A DNA stretch of 64,000 nt. Origin: Nyssa sinensis. Lineage: Eukaryota > Streptophyta > Magnoliopsida > Cornales > Nyssaceae. The DNA lies in assembly GCA_008638375.1 (NCBI GenBank), contig CM018051.1:39491677-39555676 (forward strand), given 5' to 3'. Both the position numbers and the translations under genes were made by a program. The stretch's first letter is position 1. Every line of letters starts with the position of its first letter. Below, piece after piece: positions 12,101-22,474 of this stretch. The notes beneath the pieces are model-generated. The model worked only from the letters and a program-made list of their open reading frames with translations. It searched no databases and was not told where the DNA came from.

Positions 12101-12270
12101 GAAAGACTTCCGCTGATGTACTATTACTGATAAGACTTCCGCTGTTATTGTTTTGAGGTTTTAGCACTTTGCATATTAGTACTATGATACAGGAATGGAA
12201 AAAGTAGGGACGGCCTTCGGGTCGGCCCCGCGACACGAGATCCGCATAGGGTGGGTTTCGGGTCGTGACA
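9143..12270 (+). repeat. Lard-C 3' LTR (3128 bp)
   Basis: This is the second copy of the LTR, ending GTCGTGACA before the right GTGCA TSD (12271-12275). It repeats every landmark of the 5' copy. Hairpins lie at 9558-9674 and 11423-11450, and the hairpin plus acceptor at 11874-11915. It is shorter mainly because its AT microsatellite near 9414-9460 is contracted. Confidence 0.95.
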
Positions 12271-12682
12271 GTGCATGCATGCATTTCCATGCACGAGCAT
12301 ATTTCACGGACATGTAGTACGTCTAAAATCAGTGTATGCACGCGTTATTATAAATGAATTTATATGCATGAGTATGGATATATTTTATGTATAAAAATAT
12401 GTATTTATATGTGTATAAATAATCCATATAGTATATTTATGTATACTATATAATAGAAAATGAAAAAGATAAAGGTGAAAGGAAGGGGGGTTGCATGTAT
12501 GTTGTCACTGTGTGTGTGTATGTGTGTCATTGTGTGTGTTGTGCGGCTGAGAGGAAGGCAGCAAGGCTGCCAACCTTGAGGAGGCAAGTGGGGTACAAGT
12601 GTATGTATATATGTATAGCATGCATAGGTACGTGGATGGTTGAGGATCAAAGGGCGGTTCTCTACAGTCAAGGAAGGTTGTA

Positions 12683-12685
<3 letters not shown>

Positions 12686-12722
<37 letters not shown>
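12686..12722 (+). repeat. GA microsatellite
   Basis: An uninterrupted run of GAGAGA, about 36 bp, inside LTR-B. It creates spurious open frames on both strands. Confidence 0.95.
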
Positions 12723-12724
<2 letters not shown>

Positions 12725-14791
12725 AGTCGGCTTTGTTTTGTGTGTATATATGTGTTGAGTGAGAAAAGAAAACAGAAGGAAAGAATTGAAAAAGGAAGAA
12801 ACTGGGGAGTCAGAAAGGGTTCAGAGACTGAGTTAAGAAGGAGAAAAACAATGAAAAGGGTGAGAAAATGCCTAAACCCGTATTTTTCTCTCTCTAAAAT
12901 AAATTGCATATGTGTAAGAAAATTTGACTGTATTAGTTATATATGATGTTTAGATTTTGTTTAGACTCATTCACGCATGAAATTAGAGATTAAAAAGGGT
13001 TAAAAATATCAAACCCAGAAGTGGCAGCCATTGAAAGACCTTGCTATGGCAGGTCTGAAATCGATGCAATCAAACCTTGTTTGGTTTATTGAGACAAAAA
13101 TTAGATCCTACAAGCATGTTAAAAATATAGAACCGCAATCAAAAAGCTCAAGAAAAGCCCTCCAAATATCGAGTTACAGGTACGGGTTTCAAAACCCAAC
13201 TTCACAAACTCATTATTAAACCTATCCTTGTTAATGAAGTATGAAACCCCTTTAACTAAGGAACAAAACAAGCCTAACCTCATGAAAAATAGTCAAGAAA
13301 CAAGCACAAACAAGCTAGTTACAGGTTTTGTTTATCGACACCCAAACTGCGACCTAGAGCTACATTCAAAGCCCTAAATCGATGTAAAAACTTGCCTTAA
13401 CGTTTTGGGAATTTATTGGAGCAGAAAACAGAGGAAATGAGTGCTCAAAATGCCACGAAATCAAGTTGAAAAATTTAGGGTTTTGATATGAACAGTGTCG
13501 ACTTCGTGGGGAAGATGACACTGTTTGGGTCGGACGTACGAGTCGGTTACGGGTTTGGTTAAATTCGGATCCAAATGGGTTACGGGTTTACCCAAATGGC
13601 GACGTATTGAATTATGTTATGTTTTAAAATAAAGACATTAGGGCTGACGTCAGCATCACGTGTGAAACCGACCAGACCGGTTGGTTTACAAAAAGACTGG
13701 ACCGGTTCACTTTAAATTGAACTGAACCCACCCACTGGTTCAGACCAGAATTGTGGGAAATTATGAACCGACCCCAGAATTTTTAGGAATTTTCACTGTG
13801 GCCCAAATAGAAAATTTGTAAAATATTAACTTTTACAAAAAATACCCCTAATTCAAATATAGGTCAAACGAAGTTCAAACGAGGCAAATCGATAGTGAAT
13901 TTTTATTATTTTGAGCATTCTGGACTAAACCGTGAAGTCTGATTTGTGAAAAGAGGTCTTGAAAAGTGAGAACGCGTAAAAGTATAAAATGACCATTTTA
14001 TCCTTTATAGTAATGATGTCCAAATTAAACATATGAATAGTGTATTTTAACTATCTCGGACATTCTAAGACCAATGGTGAGGTCCTTTTAGCAAGACGAG
14101 GTCCCAAAAAATAAAAATACCCGTAAAAGTATAAAATGACCATTTTGCCCTTTTTAGTACAGAAGTCCAAACTGAGTTTCGCGAAAACCTAAATCGACTT
14201 TGTTCGACATTCCGGATTCAATAGTAGAGTTTATTCAAGTAAAAGAAGTACCAATAATAAAGAGACATAAAATTTGATGAATAGCATGAGTTATATAGAT
14301 ATATATAGACTGAGATGAGTTTCCTGAATCATAAGAATACCGAGATACGAGAAGAAGGCGATTATGACCTTCTAGACTGATACAGAAAGAGGTAAGTAAA
14401 ATCTGATCTCTGCATGTGTTACATTCCAAGCCATGTCACAGTTCTTGTGCATATATTACTTTCGTACTTTGTACATACACACGAGTATTTATTTAGCCAC
14501 ATTGATATTACCCTATCATGTGGGAGACAGTTATTGATTTCTATATATATCTTGATCATGATTGTACACTTGTGCACAGATTTCTTTATGTACACTTGTA
14601 CCTAGGGCCGTGAGGGCCAGACAGTTTTAATCGAAGTAGTCTAGTAATCGTAGTTTAGCTAACTATCGTTACGTCAGATTGCCTAGAATCAGTTATGATT
14701 CCACTATACTCCTCGTGGAAGATAGCGTGATCCTGATATATTATTAGTGCCAGATTTGTGCTCAATCACATCTCCATCTGATGCTATTTAT

Positions 14792-14820
14792 GACCTTCAG
14801 GTCTAGGTTCCGAGTGGAAC
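14792..14820 (+). other. Tandem hairpins in LTR-B, homologous to those of Lard-C
   Basis: GACC-TTCA-GGTC (14792-14803) is followed by GTTCC-GAGT-GGAAC (14807-14820). The flanking sequence (GATTTGTGCTCA, then a CATCTGATGCT stretch) is homologous to Lard-C at about 4466-4500. Against the Lard-C second stem, pair 3 changes C-G to T-A and pair 5 changes G-C to C-G. Confidence 0.7.
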
Positions 14821-14830
14821 ATTTATTAAA

Positions 14831-14925
14831 CACAGAGCAGTATTATTCGGCGAGGCCTAGAGCACCGAATACGAGCTCAGAGCAATATCATTCAGCGAGG
14901 CCTAGAGCACTGAATATGAGCCTAG
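14831..14925 (+). repeat. Short tandem duplication in LTR-B
   Basis: Two copies of a unit of about 50 bp with the core CGAGGCCTAGAGCAC, each preceded by a CAGAGCA-rich stretch. It follows the paired hairpins. Confidence 0.75.
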
Positions 14926-15051
14926 GGGGTAGTTGGGCCCTACAAGACCATCCCAGTTTTAATATCACTATCATTTATTGTTGATATTCATAGCTTGATC
15001 ATGTTATATTGTTATTAAATGATCATGAGATTTTACAGCTTTCAGTACAGT

Positions 15052-15056
15052 GCTTA
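15052..15056. repeat. Target site duplication of LTR-D1, left copy
   Basis: GCTTA precedes the LTR and recurs exactly at 20519-20523. Confidence 0.95.
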
Positions 15057-15454
15057 TGTAACACCCCGACTTTGCGTAATTAATAATTAGTGTTAATTAT
15101 TAATTAATAACCGGCTTATAGAATGATTAAGGAATTAATTATGATCCCGACTGTCGCCATGGACCGATTAAATAATCAAATATGTCTGGGGGAAAAAGGT
15201 GTGATACCCAAACCCAATTACTGGTTAAATCGGTAAAATAACGTCGTTTTAACACTAACGGAACCCGAATTAGCTAACCCGGGAAATCTTGGATGATTAA
15301 TAAATGACACGGAACCTCTGACACTGAAGAATACTGAAATACGGAACTCTCGGAACAAACCGCGTCGAAAAATGAGTTACGGAATGAAAGTTACGAAGGA
15401 AACACTGAAACTGAATTACTGTGCAACCAAACGTGGCCTTAACCGAAAATATGG

Positions 15455-15545
15455 AAAAAAAATGGCCAAATGGGAGGCCAAGGGAATTGAACCCTTGACC
15501 TTTGAGTGAAAAGAAACCTCATCCAAAAAATTACCAACTGGGCTA
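15455..15545 (-). promoter_or_regulatory. tRNA-like Pol III module in LTR-D1 (A box, B box, oligo-T)
   Basis: On the minus strand, TAGCCCAGTTGG (15534-15545) matches the A-box consensus TRGCNNAGYNGG exactly. Forty bases on, GGTTCAATTCC (15483-15493) matches the B box GGTTCGANTCC with one change, G to A at the CpG. A run of eight T (15455-15462) follows as a Pol III-type terminator. The bases around the B box form a T-arm-like stem (AAGGG/CCCTT). No acceptor stem pairs, so this is tRNA-derived rather than a tRNA gene. Confidence 0.65.
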
Positions 15546-17754
15546 CTATTATCTTTGTGTCCATGTATACAACAGAAATGTATATAACACTGAATTATCC
15601 TAGTCTGCCACCAAAACTGGCCAATGGCCATCCATGCAACACCACACCCTTGCATCACCCCTATGCTCCCTAGCTCATCATCACCCTACTTCAGCCATGA
15701 TGACCTCTCCTCCAACCAAAATACATGCAGATTTATCATGAGGTTGGGAGATGTATTGAAGAAGAAAATTTGCATTACAAGTCTCCATATGTGTATTGGA
15801 GGAGGGAGAAATCAGAAATGGGTGCATGAGATCTACTAAAGAGAGATTGGGTTAGAGAGAGAGACTGCCAAACCAAGTGTATGTGTATGTGCATGTCCAT
15901 CTGTGTGTGGCCATGGAGGTGCCCAAAGGAGGCTATGTGCTGCACGGCTGGGACTGAGGCACACCTGAGGTGCCAAGGTCTGAACTGAGCTATGGGAGGG
16001 AGGAACAATGGCCTGAACCAAGGTATACTCCTTTTTAAACTGAAAAAATTTTCTGTTAAAATTTGACATATGGTTCTGATAGTTTTAATCCATTTAAACT
16101 GTATAAATGAGTTCCTATGAGGCCTTAGAACGATTCTGAATCAATTGGGAGGCTCGAATGGGGCTTGAAACCCCAAACCGTGAGCAAACCGCCATTAAAA
16201 CACCTTGGGTAACAGGTCTGAAACGACCTCCATAAAACGGACTCTTGATGGTCAATAACTGATCTAGACCTTTCTAGGATCCCAAATATTACCATCCACG
16301 ACCCAACATCACACTGGAAGGCTCTCAAAACCGAACCTATGAGTCTCGGCCATGAGACCCAAACTCGAAAATAGGCCTCTAAACCGAAATTTCTAAATGG
16401 GATGTTGATTCCCATGTACATACGGTCACAACAAGCCAAACCTCGTGCGATTTGGTTGAGAAACGGGGCCGTATGACCGAACTGAAATTCCCCACGATAA
16501 TCGGCTAAACAGAACTCCATGCATGGATTCGAAGCCCCAAACCGTTTCCAATATGTTGGTTTCACTTCCAGAAAGCTTTTGGAACCAAAATCAGTTGAAA
16601 TCCGTGCTTGAAATGGCACGAAATAGAGAAAAATCGGGACTGGTATTAGGGCAACAGTGCCCTGCGCATTGGGGAAGATGGAGTCGACTCGGCCGAGTTG
16701 GCCGAGTCATACTAAGTTGGCCCAGACACGTGTCGGCCAACGACGGTGCCACCGTTTTAATGGAACGGCACCGTTCTGGGGCAAACTGTTTTATTTTAAA
16801 ATCTGATTCTGCCTGTTTGGTTATGGGTTTTAAAAATTAAAATCAAGTTTTGGGAATAAGCCATCCGTGGATAAGGGGGGGCAATTGAGGTTAAATGGAA
16901 TATGTAATTCCGATTTTCTGAAGGGTCAGAACCGGTTGGTTCACTGGAGTTCTGGACCGGTTCAGTTTCTGAACCCTAAAGCCAAACGGTCTGAACCTTT
17001 AGTTTATTGAATTATGTTTTGACCCCTGAAGGTTCTGAAAATTACGGATTTGCCCCAACAGTTCTGAATATTGCACAGTGGCCCAGATTTTGGAAAAATT
17101 ATACATTTAAGCCCCTGCCAAATTAATTAAATAATAAAATAATAATTTAATTATTTTATTAATTAGGTAAAATTATGATTTTACCCCTGGACATTTAATA
17201 TGTCAAACGGAGTCCAAATAACTTAAATAAATAGTGTATTTTCACTATTTCAAACATTCCGGACTCAATGGTACAGCCCGATTTGGGAAATTGAGTCCCG
17301 AAAAATACAGACCTGTAAGTGACAAATGATTGAACTGCCCTTGATGCTTCCCAGGGTCAATTAAACATAATAGATAGTCCAACTTAATTATGTCGGACAC
17401 TCTGGACCCAACGGTGAGGTCCATTTTATGAACTGACGTGCCAAAAAATATGACACGTGAAATTACCAAATTACCCCTGATACTGTACGAAGCCCAAATG
17501 AAGCCCGATTGGGACGAAACTGATACCGATAGAAACCCGAACACTGGTGAAACTGTATACCCGAATAAATGACGAACCGGGGTCAGAATCTTACGAAACG
17601 TAAAATGACCAAAATACTCCCGAGCACTGTGAGTGCAAGATAAAGGTCAATCTGATATGATAAATTATCATAAGTATAATTATGAACACTGAAGGGCTAA
17701 ATAAGACCCTGAAACAGTCAATGCGTAAAACGAGAAATGACCGATGTGTCCCGA

Positions 17755-18200
17755 TGATCAAACGCAGATACCAAACGAAGTCCAAAGGACTTAGAAAATT
17801 ATATACAAGATATATGGGACATTATGGGGACCACGATAGGGTCCGGGACAGGAATGGTGAAATTACCATTTTGCCCCTAAGGATAAATAGGTACTGAACT
17901 GATAATGATTTAAGTCCAAAAGGCCTAGAACTTTATATATAGGATATATGGACTATCCCGAGGACCATGACAAGGTCCAGGGCAAGAATGACAAAATTAC
18001 CATTTTGCCCCTATGGTTAAAATAAGAACCTAACTGATACCGATTGGGGTCTAAAAGACGTAGAACTTTATATTAAGATATAAAGACTATTCTGAGGACC
18101 TTGACAGGGTCCGGGGCAAGAGTGATAAAATGACCGTTTTGCCCCTAAGTTTGAGTAAGTGACTGACTGATAACGATTGAAGTCTAAATGACTTGGGTTA
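17755..18200 (+). repeat. Tandem repeat of about 145 bp, three copies
   Basis: Each copy has a GGTCC-rich stretch, then ACCATTTTGCCCC, then a CTTTATAT stretch. The copies are diverged. The unit resembles the single-copy module that recurs in the other long LTRs, so it looks like a local amplification of that module. Confidence 0.75.
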
Positions 18201-18597
18201 TAATCCTGATGACTGCTAAGCCTAAATTAAGAATAAAATAGCCCCGGATGAAACCCAATGAGAGGGCGATAGGCTACTAGGCTATCTTAGGTAAACCGAT
18301 AGACACCTAAGATAACGAATAAGACCTGAATGGATGAATTCTGATCTGTCTGTGATTGATGATGATTGTTCAGGATATACATGGTGATGCCTGACGTACT
18401 TGGAGGTTATCAGATTGTCTGTGCAAGGAGATAACCGTAACAGTTTGTGAGTAACCTGGAACTTCTGACTTGGTGTATAAGTACACCGTCTAGTTACTGT
18501 ATTTTAAATATTGCACTGTACTGTTTTATCTGATACACTGATTTCATGCCCTTACTCAAATGCATGATTTTTACTCTGTCTGATTTCTCTGTTCTGC

Positions 18598-18990
18598 ACT
18601 GAAATAAACCTATCACTGTTTTTACTGAAAGAACAACTGACTCTTGGTACCACTTCAGTCTTGAGCACTATATGAGCATACCGCACTGTTTAATCTGTGC
18701 ATATTGTACTGTTTATACTGTTATATTGTTCTGCTCTGCTCATTACTGACCTGTTCTGTTACTCTGATGTTTTAACTGTACTCCTGTTTTAATACTGTTT
18801 CAAACGAACAGAAATAAACCTATCGCTGTTTTTAACTGGTTCTGAAAGAACAACTGACTCCTGGTACCACCTCAGTCTTGAGCACTATATGAGCATACTG
18901 CACTGTTTAATCTGTGCATACTGTACTGTTTATTCTGTTATACTATTCTGCTCTGCTCATTACTGATCTGTTCTATTACTATGATGTTTT
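18598..18990 (+). repeat. Direct duplication of about 210 bp
   Basis: The segment from about 18600 (AATAAACCTATCACTG) recurs from about 18810 (AATAAACCTATCGCTG) with small differences. Both copies include GAGCACTATATGAGCATA. This is part of the LTR-D1 expansion. Confidence 0.85.
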
Positions 18991-19930
18991 AACTAATCTG
19001 TTCTGTTACTTTGATGTTTTAACTGATCTGTTCTGTTACTCTGATGTTTTAACTGATCTGTTCTGTTACTCTGATGTTTTAACTGATCTGTTCTGTTCTG
19101 TTCCGTTCAACACTGACCTGTTCTGTTTGATCTGTCTGACCCGTTCTGTTTGATCTATCTGACCTGTTCTGTTTGATCTGTCTGACCCGTTCTGTTTGAT
19201 CTGTCCTGACCTGTTCTGTTTGATCTGTCTGACCTGTTCTGTTTGATCTGTCCTGACCTGTTCGGTTTGATCTGTTTGATCTGTTCAGTTTTGATCTGCC
19301 CTGACCTGCTTTGTCTGATCTGCCTGATCCATTCAGTCCTGATCCGTCCTGATTTGCTCTGTTTTGATCTGTTCCGTTCTGTTCTGTCCCGTCCTGTTCT
19401 GCTCAATACTGATCTATCATGTTCTTTGATGATGTACCTGTATCTCTGACTGACATACTGTTTCCGCTCAGTTCTGTCTTGTACCGTTCCGTTGATGATA
19501 TACATGTATCATTGATTGATATATTGTTTCCACTCAGTTTTGTCTTGTTCCGTTCTGTTGATGATATACCTGTATCTCTGGTTGACATATTGTTTCCGCT
19601 CCGTTCTGTTATGTTCTGTTCTATTTTATTCTGATTTGTTCTGTTTTATTCTGTTCTGTTCAGTTATGATTTGCTATGTCCTGTTCCGTTTTGTTCGATT
19701 ATGATTGTTATGTTCTGTTCCGTTCCGTTCTATTATGTTTTATTGTAATCCGTTCTGACCTGTTCTATTCCAATCTGTTCTATTCCGACCCGTTCTATTC
19801 TGACCTGTTTGTCTTTGATTGATATATTGGCATCATTTACTATTTTGTTCTGATTTGTTGTGCTTTGCTTCATCCTGTTCTGATCTGTTGTTTTATTTTG
19901 TGCAGTCCTGCTTTATTCTACTGAAACTGC
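18965..19930 (+). repeat. Simple and tandem repeats rich in TGTTC and TGATC
   Basis: Four 30-bp units (GATCTGTTCTGTTACTCTGA core) lie at 18965-19084. A degenerate CTGTTC/TGATC tract follows to about 19430, then three units of about 64 bp (core CTGACTGACATACTGTTTCC) at 19429-19630, then more degenerate TGTTC repeats. LTR-D2 lacks this array. The long open frames here are repeat artefacts. Confidence 0.85.
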
Positions 19931-20041
19931 ATTTAAAGTAGATTTATAAAACTGCTATTTCAGAAACAACTGAACTACCCTTGTGCTTTGTAAACAAGAA
20001 ATGGTTTTGAAACCCTTGACAGGGAACCTGTGTTACTCATT

Positions 20042-20087
20042 GGGCTTTTCGAAGCTCACCCCATTCCCTAACATTTTTCAGGAGTGA
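20042..20087 (+). other. Hairpin upstream of a CAG acceptor in LTR-D1
   Basis: GGGCTT-TTCG-AAGCTC (20042-20057) is followed about 25 bases later by a pyrimidine stretch and TTTTTCAG. The LTR-D2 equivalent on the minus strand is at 56372-56387, Lard-C has one at 4966-4980 and LTR-B a weaker one at 20693-20707. Confidence 0.6.
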
Positions 20088-21068
20088 TATCTGTTGGATC
20101 TGATGGCACTGATCTGTGGAGACTGGATTACTGAGGATTGAATCTGTTTAATCAGGTGAGTGATGTAATATGATTGACTTGACTGATATGTACTAGATAT
20201 AGACATGGCTCATGGATTTAAACGGTACTCTAGAGATTATAGTTCTGCTCTGTTGTTATATGTCGGATTATAGATATGCTCTGAGGTTAGAAATGTTAGT
20301 TGTTGGATTTTAGACTGGCTCTGTGGTGCATAACCTTACGGTGAATACATGAGTTGCATTCCCTTGACAAAAAAAAAGTTTTAAATTCCGCTGCATCTGA
20401 CCCTACAGTCGGAGTGCAATTCACTGGAAAGTTCAGAAATTGCCTTCGGTTGGTCTCGTGGCGGCTGACTGGCATCACGTCCTCGACATCCGCGTAGGGT
20501 GGGGTTCGGGATGTGACAGCTTACATTTCATACTTGTTATAGCTCATGACTGTAGCAATATGACATTGTTAGCATAGCAGTTTCTTTTCCTTATCATTGA
20601 CTTCCATCATCTGATATTGAGTTACATATTCATTGATTGGCTAGCATTCTTTTATACCCTTGTGCATATGGCAGAGTAAAGGACTACTTACTGAGTTTTC
20701 ATAGCTCATCAGATACTACACAACATTATGCAGGTACAGATATCGAGGACAGGCCCTAGAGTCTAACAGCTAGGAGATGGACATTTACTTTTGAAGTTAG
20801 AGTGTAATACTTAGAACAGACAGTCTTATAGCTCTCCCATGTTATCCACGTCTTGGGGATGAACAGATGTATTAAGAAATTTTATATTCCGCAATTTGTA
20901 AACATTATATATATCACATGCAACTTTTATTTATTTTCTTCCGCATTTTAGTAGTTGCATGTTAGTAGCACTGATTGTGTAGCGAGTTGAGACCCTTGGT
21001 TAGACAAGCAACGTCGGATCGGGTGCGCGACACGAGATCCGCATAGGGTGGGGTCTCAGGTCATGACA

Positions 21069-21073
21069 AGAAA
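21069..21073. repeat. Target site duplication of LTR-B, right copy
   Basis: AGAAA, identical to 2049-2053. Confidence 0.93.
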
Positions 21074-21673
21074 TCTATCTATCATGTATTGTTTTATCTT
21101 CCTCTAGGTTCGAATTGGTTGTTGGTCTCTCCACTGTCGGTTTCGTTGTAATTGATCCCACCAAATTGCTACTCCACCCTATAACTTGAAAGCGACAAGC
21201 TTAACCATATTTTTCCTCTAGAACCTCCATCGTGTTAAGGAATTGGTTAGCCTTAGAAAGCTAGTCAAGGAAATCCTCGATGTTATGATTTCAATTGAAG
21301 GCAACGATGTCGTCTTTCATCCGATAATCCTCAAACTCTCGGTTCCTTCTCGCAGGCCTACAAGTTTATAGTGTGCCTCATCAGAATCTAAATCATCCCC
21401 ATAAGTAAGTTTCTTTTTAGGACATCGATCTGGAACGAATCTATCAACAAGCTAGCCTCAACCAACTCCTTTAGCGTGGTTCCTGTTAACTTGGAGGTTT
21501 CTATTGTCATTGAGAGTAAGCCCCATAAGCATCTTGCAAATCTCGCCAAGTTGATCATTGACTTGCTACTTATACACTTCCACCAATGCCCATAAAGCCT
21601 CCACGACACGAGCAACGTCAATGGATTTTGTGTTTTTAACTCCTTCATTTGCCATTGGGCTAGGCAAATCCTC
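21074..21673 (-). pseudogene. Gy-A gag remnant, N-terminal part
   Basis: Minus-strand sequence between the LTR-B insertion and the Gy-A primer site, where gag is expected. One open stretch of 118 codons (21388-21744) crosses from the leader into this region, but its frame gives no recognisable gag motif. The assignment is therefore by position only, and stops and shifts are frequent. Confidence 0.5.
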
Positions 21674-21685
21674 GCTCTAATACTA
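21674..21685 (-). other. Gy-A primer binding site, decayed
   Basis: The minus strand reads TAGTATTAGAGC against the canonical TGGTATCAGAGC. Both differences are transitions expected from methylcytosine decay (G to A, C to T). It lies at the gag end of Gy-A, where the primer site should be. Confidence 0.65.
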
Positions 21686-21686
21686 A

Positions 21687-22440
21687 CTAACACGACACGA
21701 AAACGTGAATAAAAATTAAACACGTCAAATTCTTTGGTAACCAAGTAGCACGGGGATTACTCACCCAACAAGAGAAAAACTCTCCAATTGCAAAATTGAT
21801 GAAATATTATTGACAAACAATATAATAATGACTAAATACATTATATTTATAAGGCTAAGCGACTACCAATCCGAATAGGAATCTACTAATTCCCATATTT
21901 AATCTATTACAAATATGAGACTAGGAAATCTAGAAAAATAGGAAAATTTCAGAATAAATAAAATTGGGACTTTTTCGAAAAATTAGAAATTGGATCGAAT
22001 AAGGAAAATATAGCCGCAAATGGGACCCCATGACGAATTTCCTAGACAAAATAATTGCAAATCTAAAACGTATTATAAATGGTAAAATAAAAGTCTAATT
22101 GAAGACCTAAACGAAGGAATTTGGCCAAAATCTAGCATAGGCAATAGGAAAATCCGATGAGTGTTGTCTATCTCATAGTTTTTAGTCAAAGTATGGTCTT
22201 AGTTCCTAAAAACGTGACCAATCAATTCTATGTCTACTAGTACTTTTGGAATGGGACTTGAAACTCCTATTGCTTCATAAAGGTTTTAGCAATTTGTTCT
22301 ACATCACAACTAAATACACATAGGGCCTCTTATAGTTTTTTACTAAACATTTCAGTACAAACTGAATTCACTGAATCAGACCCCATCTAAGAAAAGTGAA
22401 ATTTTAGACAATTCTAAAATTTAAGAATTTCTAAAATTTA
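21687..22440 (-). repeat. Gy-A 5' LTR remnant, outer end uncertain
   Basis: Directly upstream of the decayed primer site on the minus strand. A TATA-like box (CTTATAAATATAATG, near 21840-21860) is followed by a leader with a TTTTCTCTTGTTGGGTGAG stretch, the layout of a plant LTR U3-R-U5. No TG terminus could be fixed; 22305 and about 22440 are both possible. Confidence 0.45.
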
Positions 22441-22456
22441 AATTCCTTCAAGAACA

Positions 22457-22469
22457 AGCTTTGATACCA
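22457..22469 (-). other. Second primer-binding-site-like sequence
   Basis: The minus strand reads TGGTATCAAAGCT, one base from the canonical site. It suggests the leader of another decayed minus-strand LTR element whose LTR would lie at about 22470-23160, where a TATAAATAAGG box occurs (minus strand, near 23150). No coding part of such an element was found. Confidence 0.45.
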
Positions 22470-22474
22470 ATTAG

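Larger units (their letters stand above)
2220..12270 (+). mobile_element. Lard-C: complete, non-autonomous LTR retrotransposon
   Basis: This 10,051-bp element has two long LTRs, a primer binding site, a polypurine tract and perfect GTGCA TSDs, so it moved as a unit. The 3.8 kb internal region has no open frame above about 70 codons and no recognisable gag or pol motif. It therefore fits the large retrotransposon derivative (LARD) class, which needs proteins from a partner element. Its LTR ends and primer type resemble Tekay/Del-like gypsy elements of plants; the partner is not identified here. Confidence 0.93.
15057..20518 (+). mobile_element. LTR-D1: very long solo LTR (5462 bp)
   Basis: It begins TGTAACACCCCGACTTTG and ends GGTTCGGGATGTGACA, with perfect GCTTA TSDs and no partner LTR, primer site or coding region. 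It was inserted into LTR-B. It is related to LTR-D2, which is inverted and only 3723 bp long. Most of the extra length comes from tandem arrays between about 17.7 and 19.9 kb. It also holds an antisense Pol III-like module (15455-15545) and the AACCGGTT, TTTTGACCCC and GGACTCAATGGT modules shared with the other long LTRs. Confidence 0.94.
2054..21068 (+). mobile_element. LTR-B: solo LTR (about 3.5 kb) with two nested insertions
   Basis: It begins TGTAATATCCCGACCCG and ends CAGGTCATGACA, with perfect AGAAA TSDs. Its own sequence is 2054-2219, 12276-15056 and 20524-21068, about 3.49 kb in total; the rest is Lard-C, LTR-D1 and their TSDs. No second LTR, primer site or coding region belongs to it, so it is a solo LTR, the product of LTR-LTR recombination. 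It lies opposite to the host element Gy-A. It contains a GA microsatellite, AACCGGTT boxes, tandem hairpins and a GTAAGT donor at 14392. Its right end closely resembles that of Lard-C, marking the two as related families. Confidence 0.93.

Noticed and set aside
12495..12946. Overlapping open frames on both strands around the GA repeat
   Set aside because: A microsatellite keeps all frames open; no domain is visible.
18914..19704. Long frames in both directions made of repeated short peptides
   Set aside because: They are translations of the TGTTC/TGATC simple repeats in LTR-D1.
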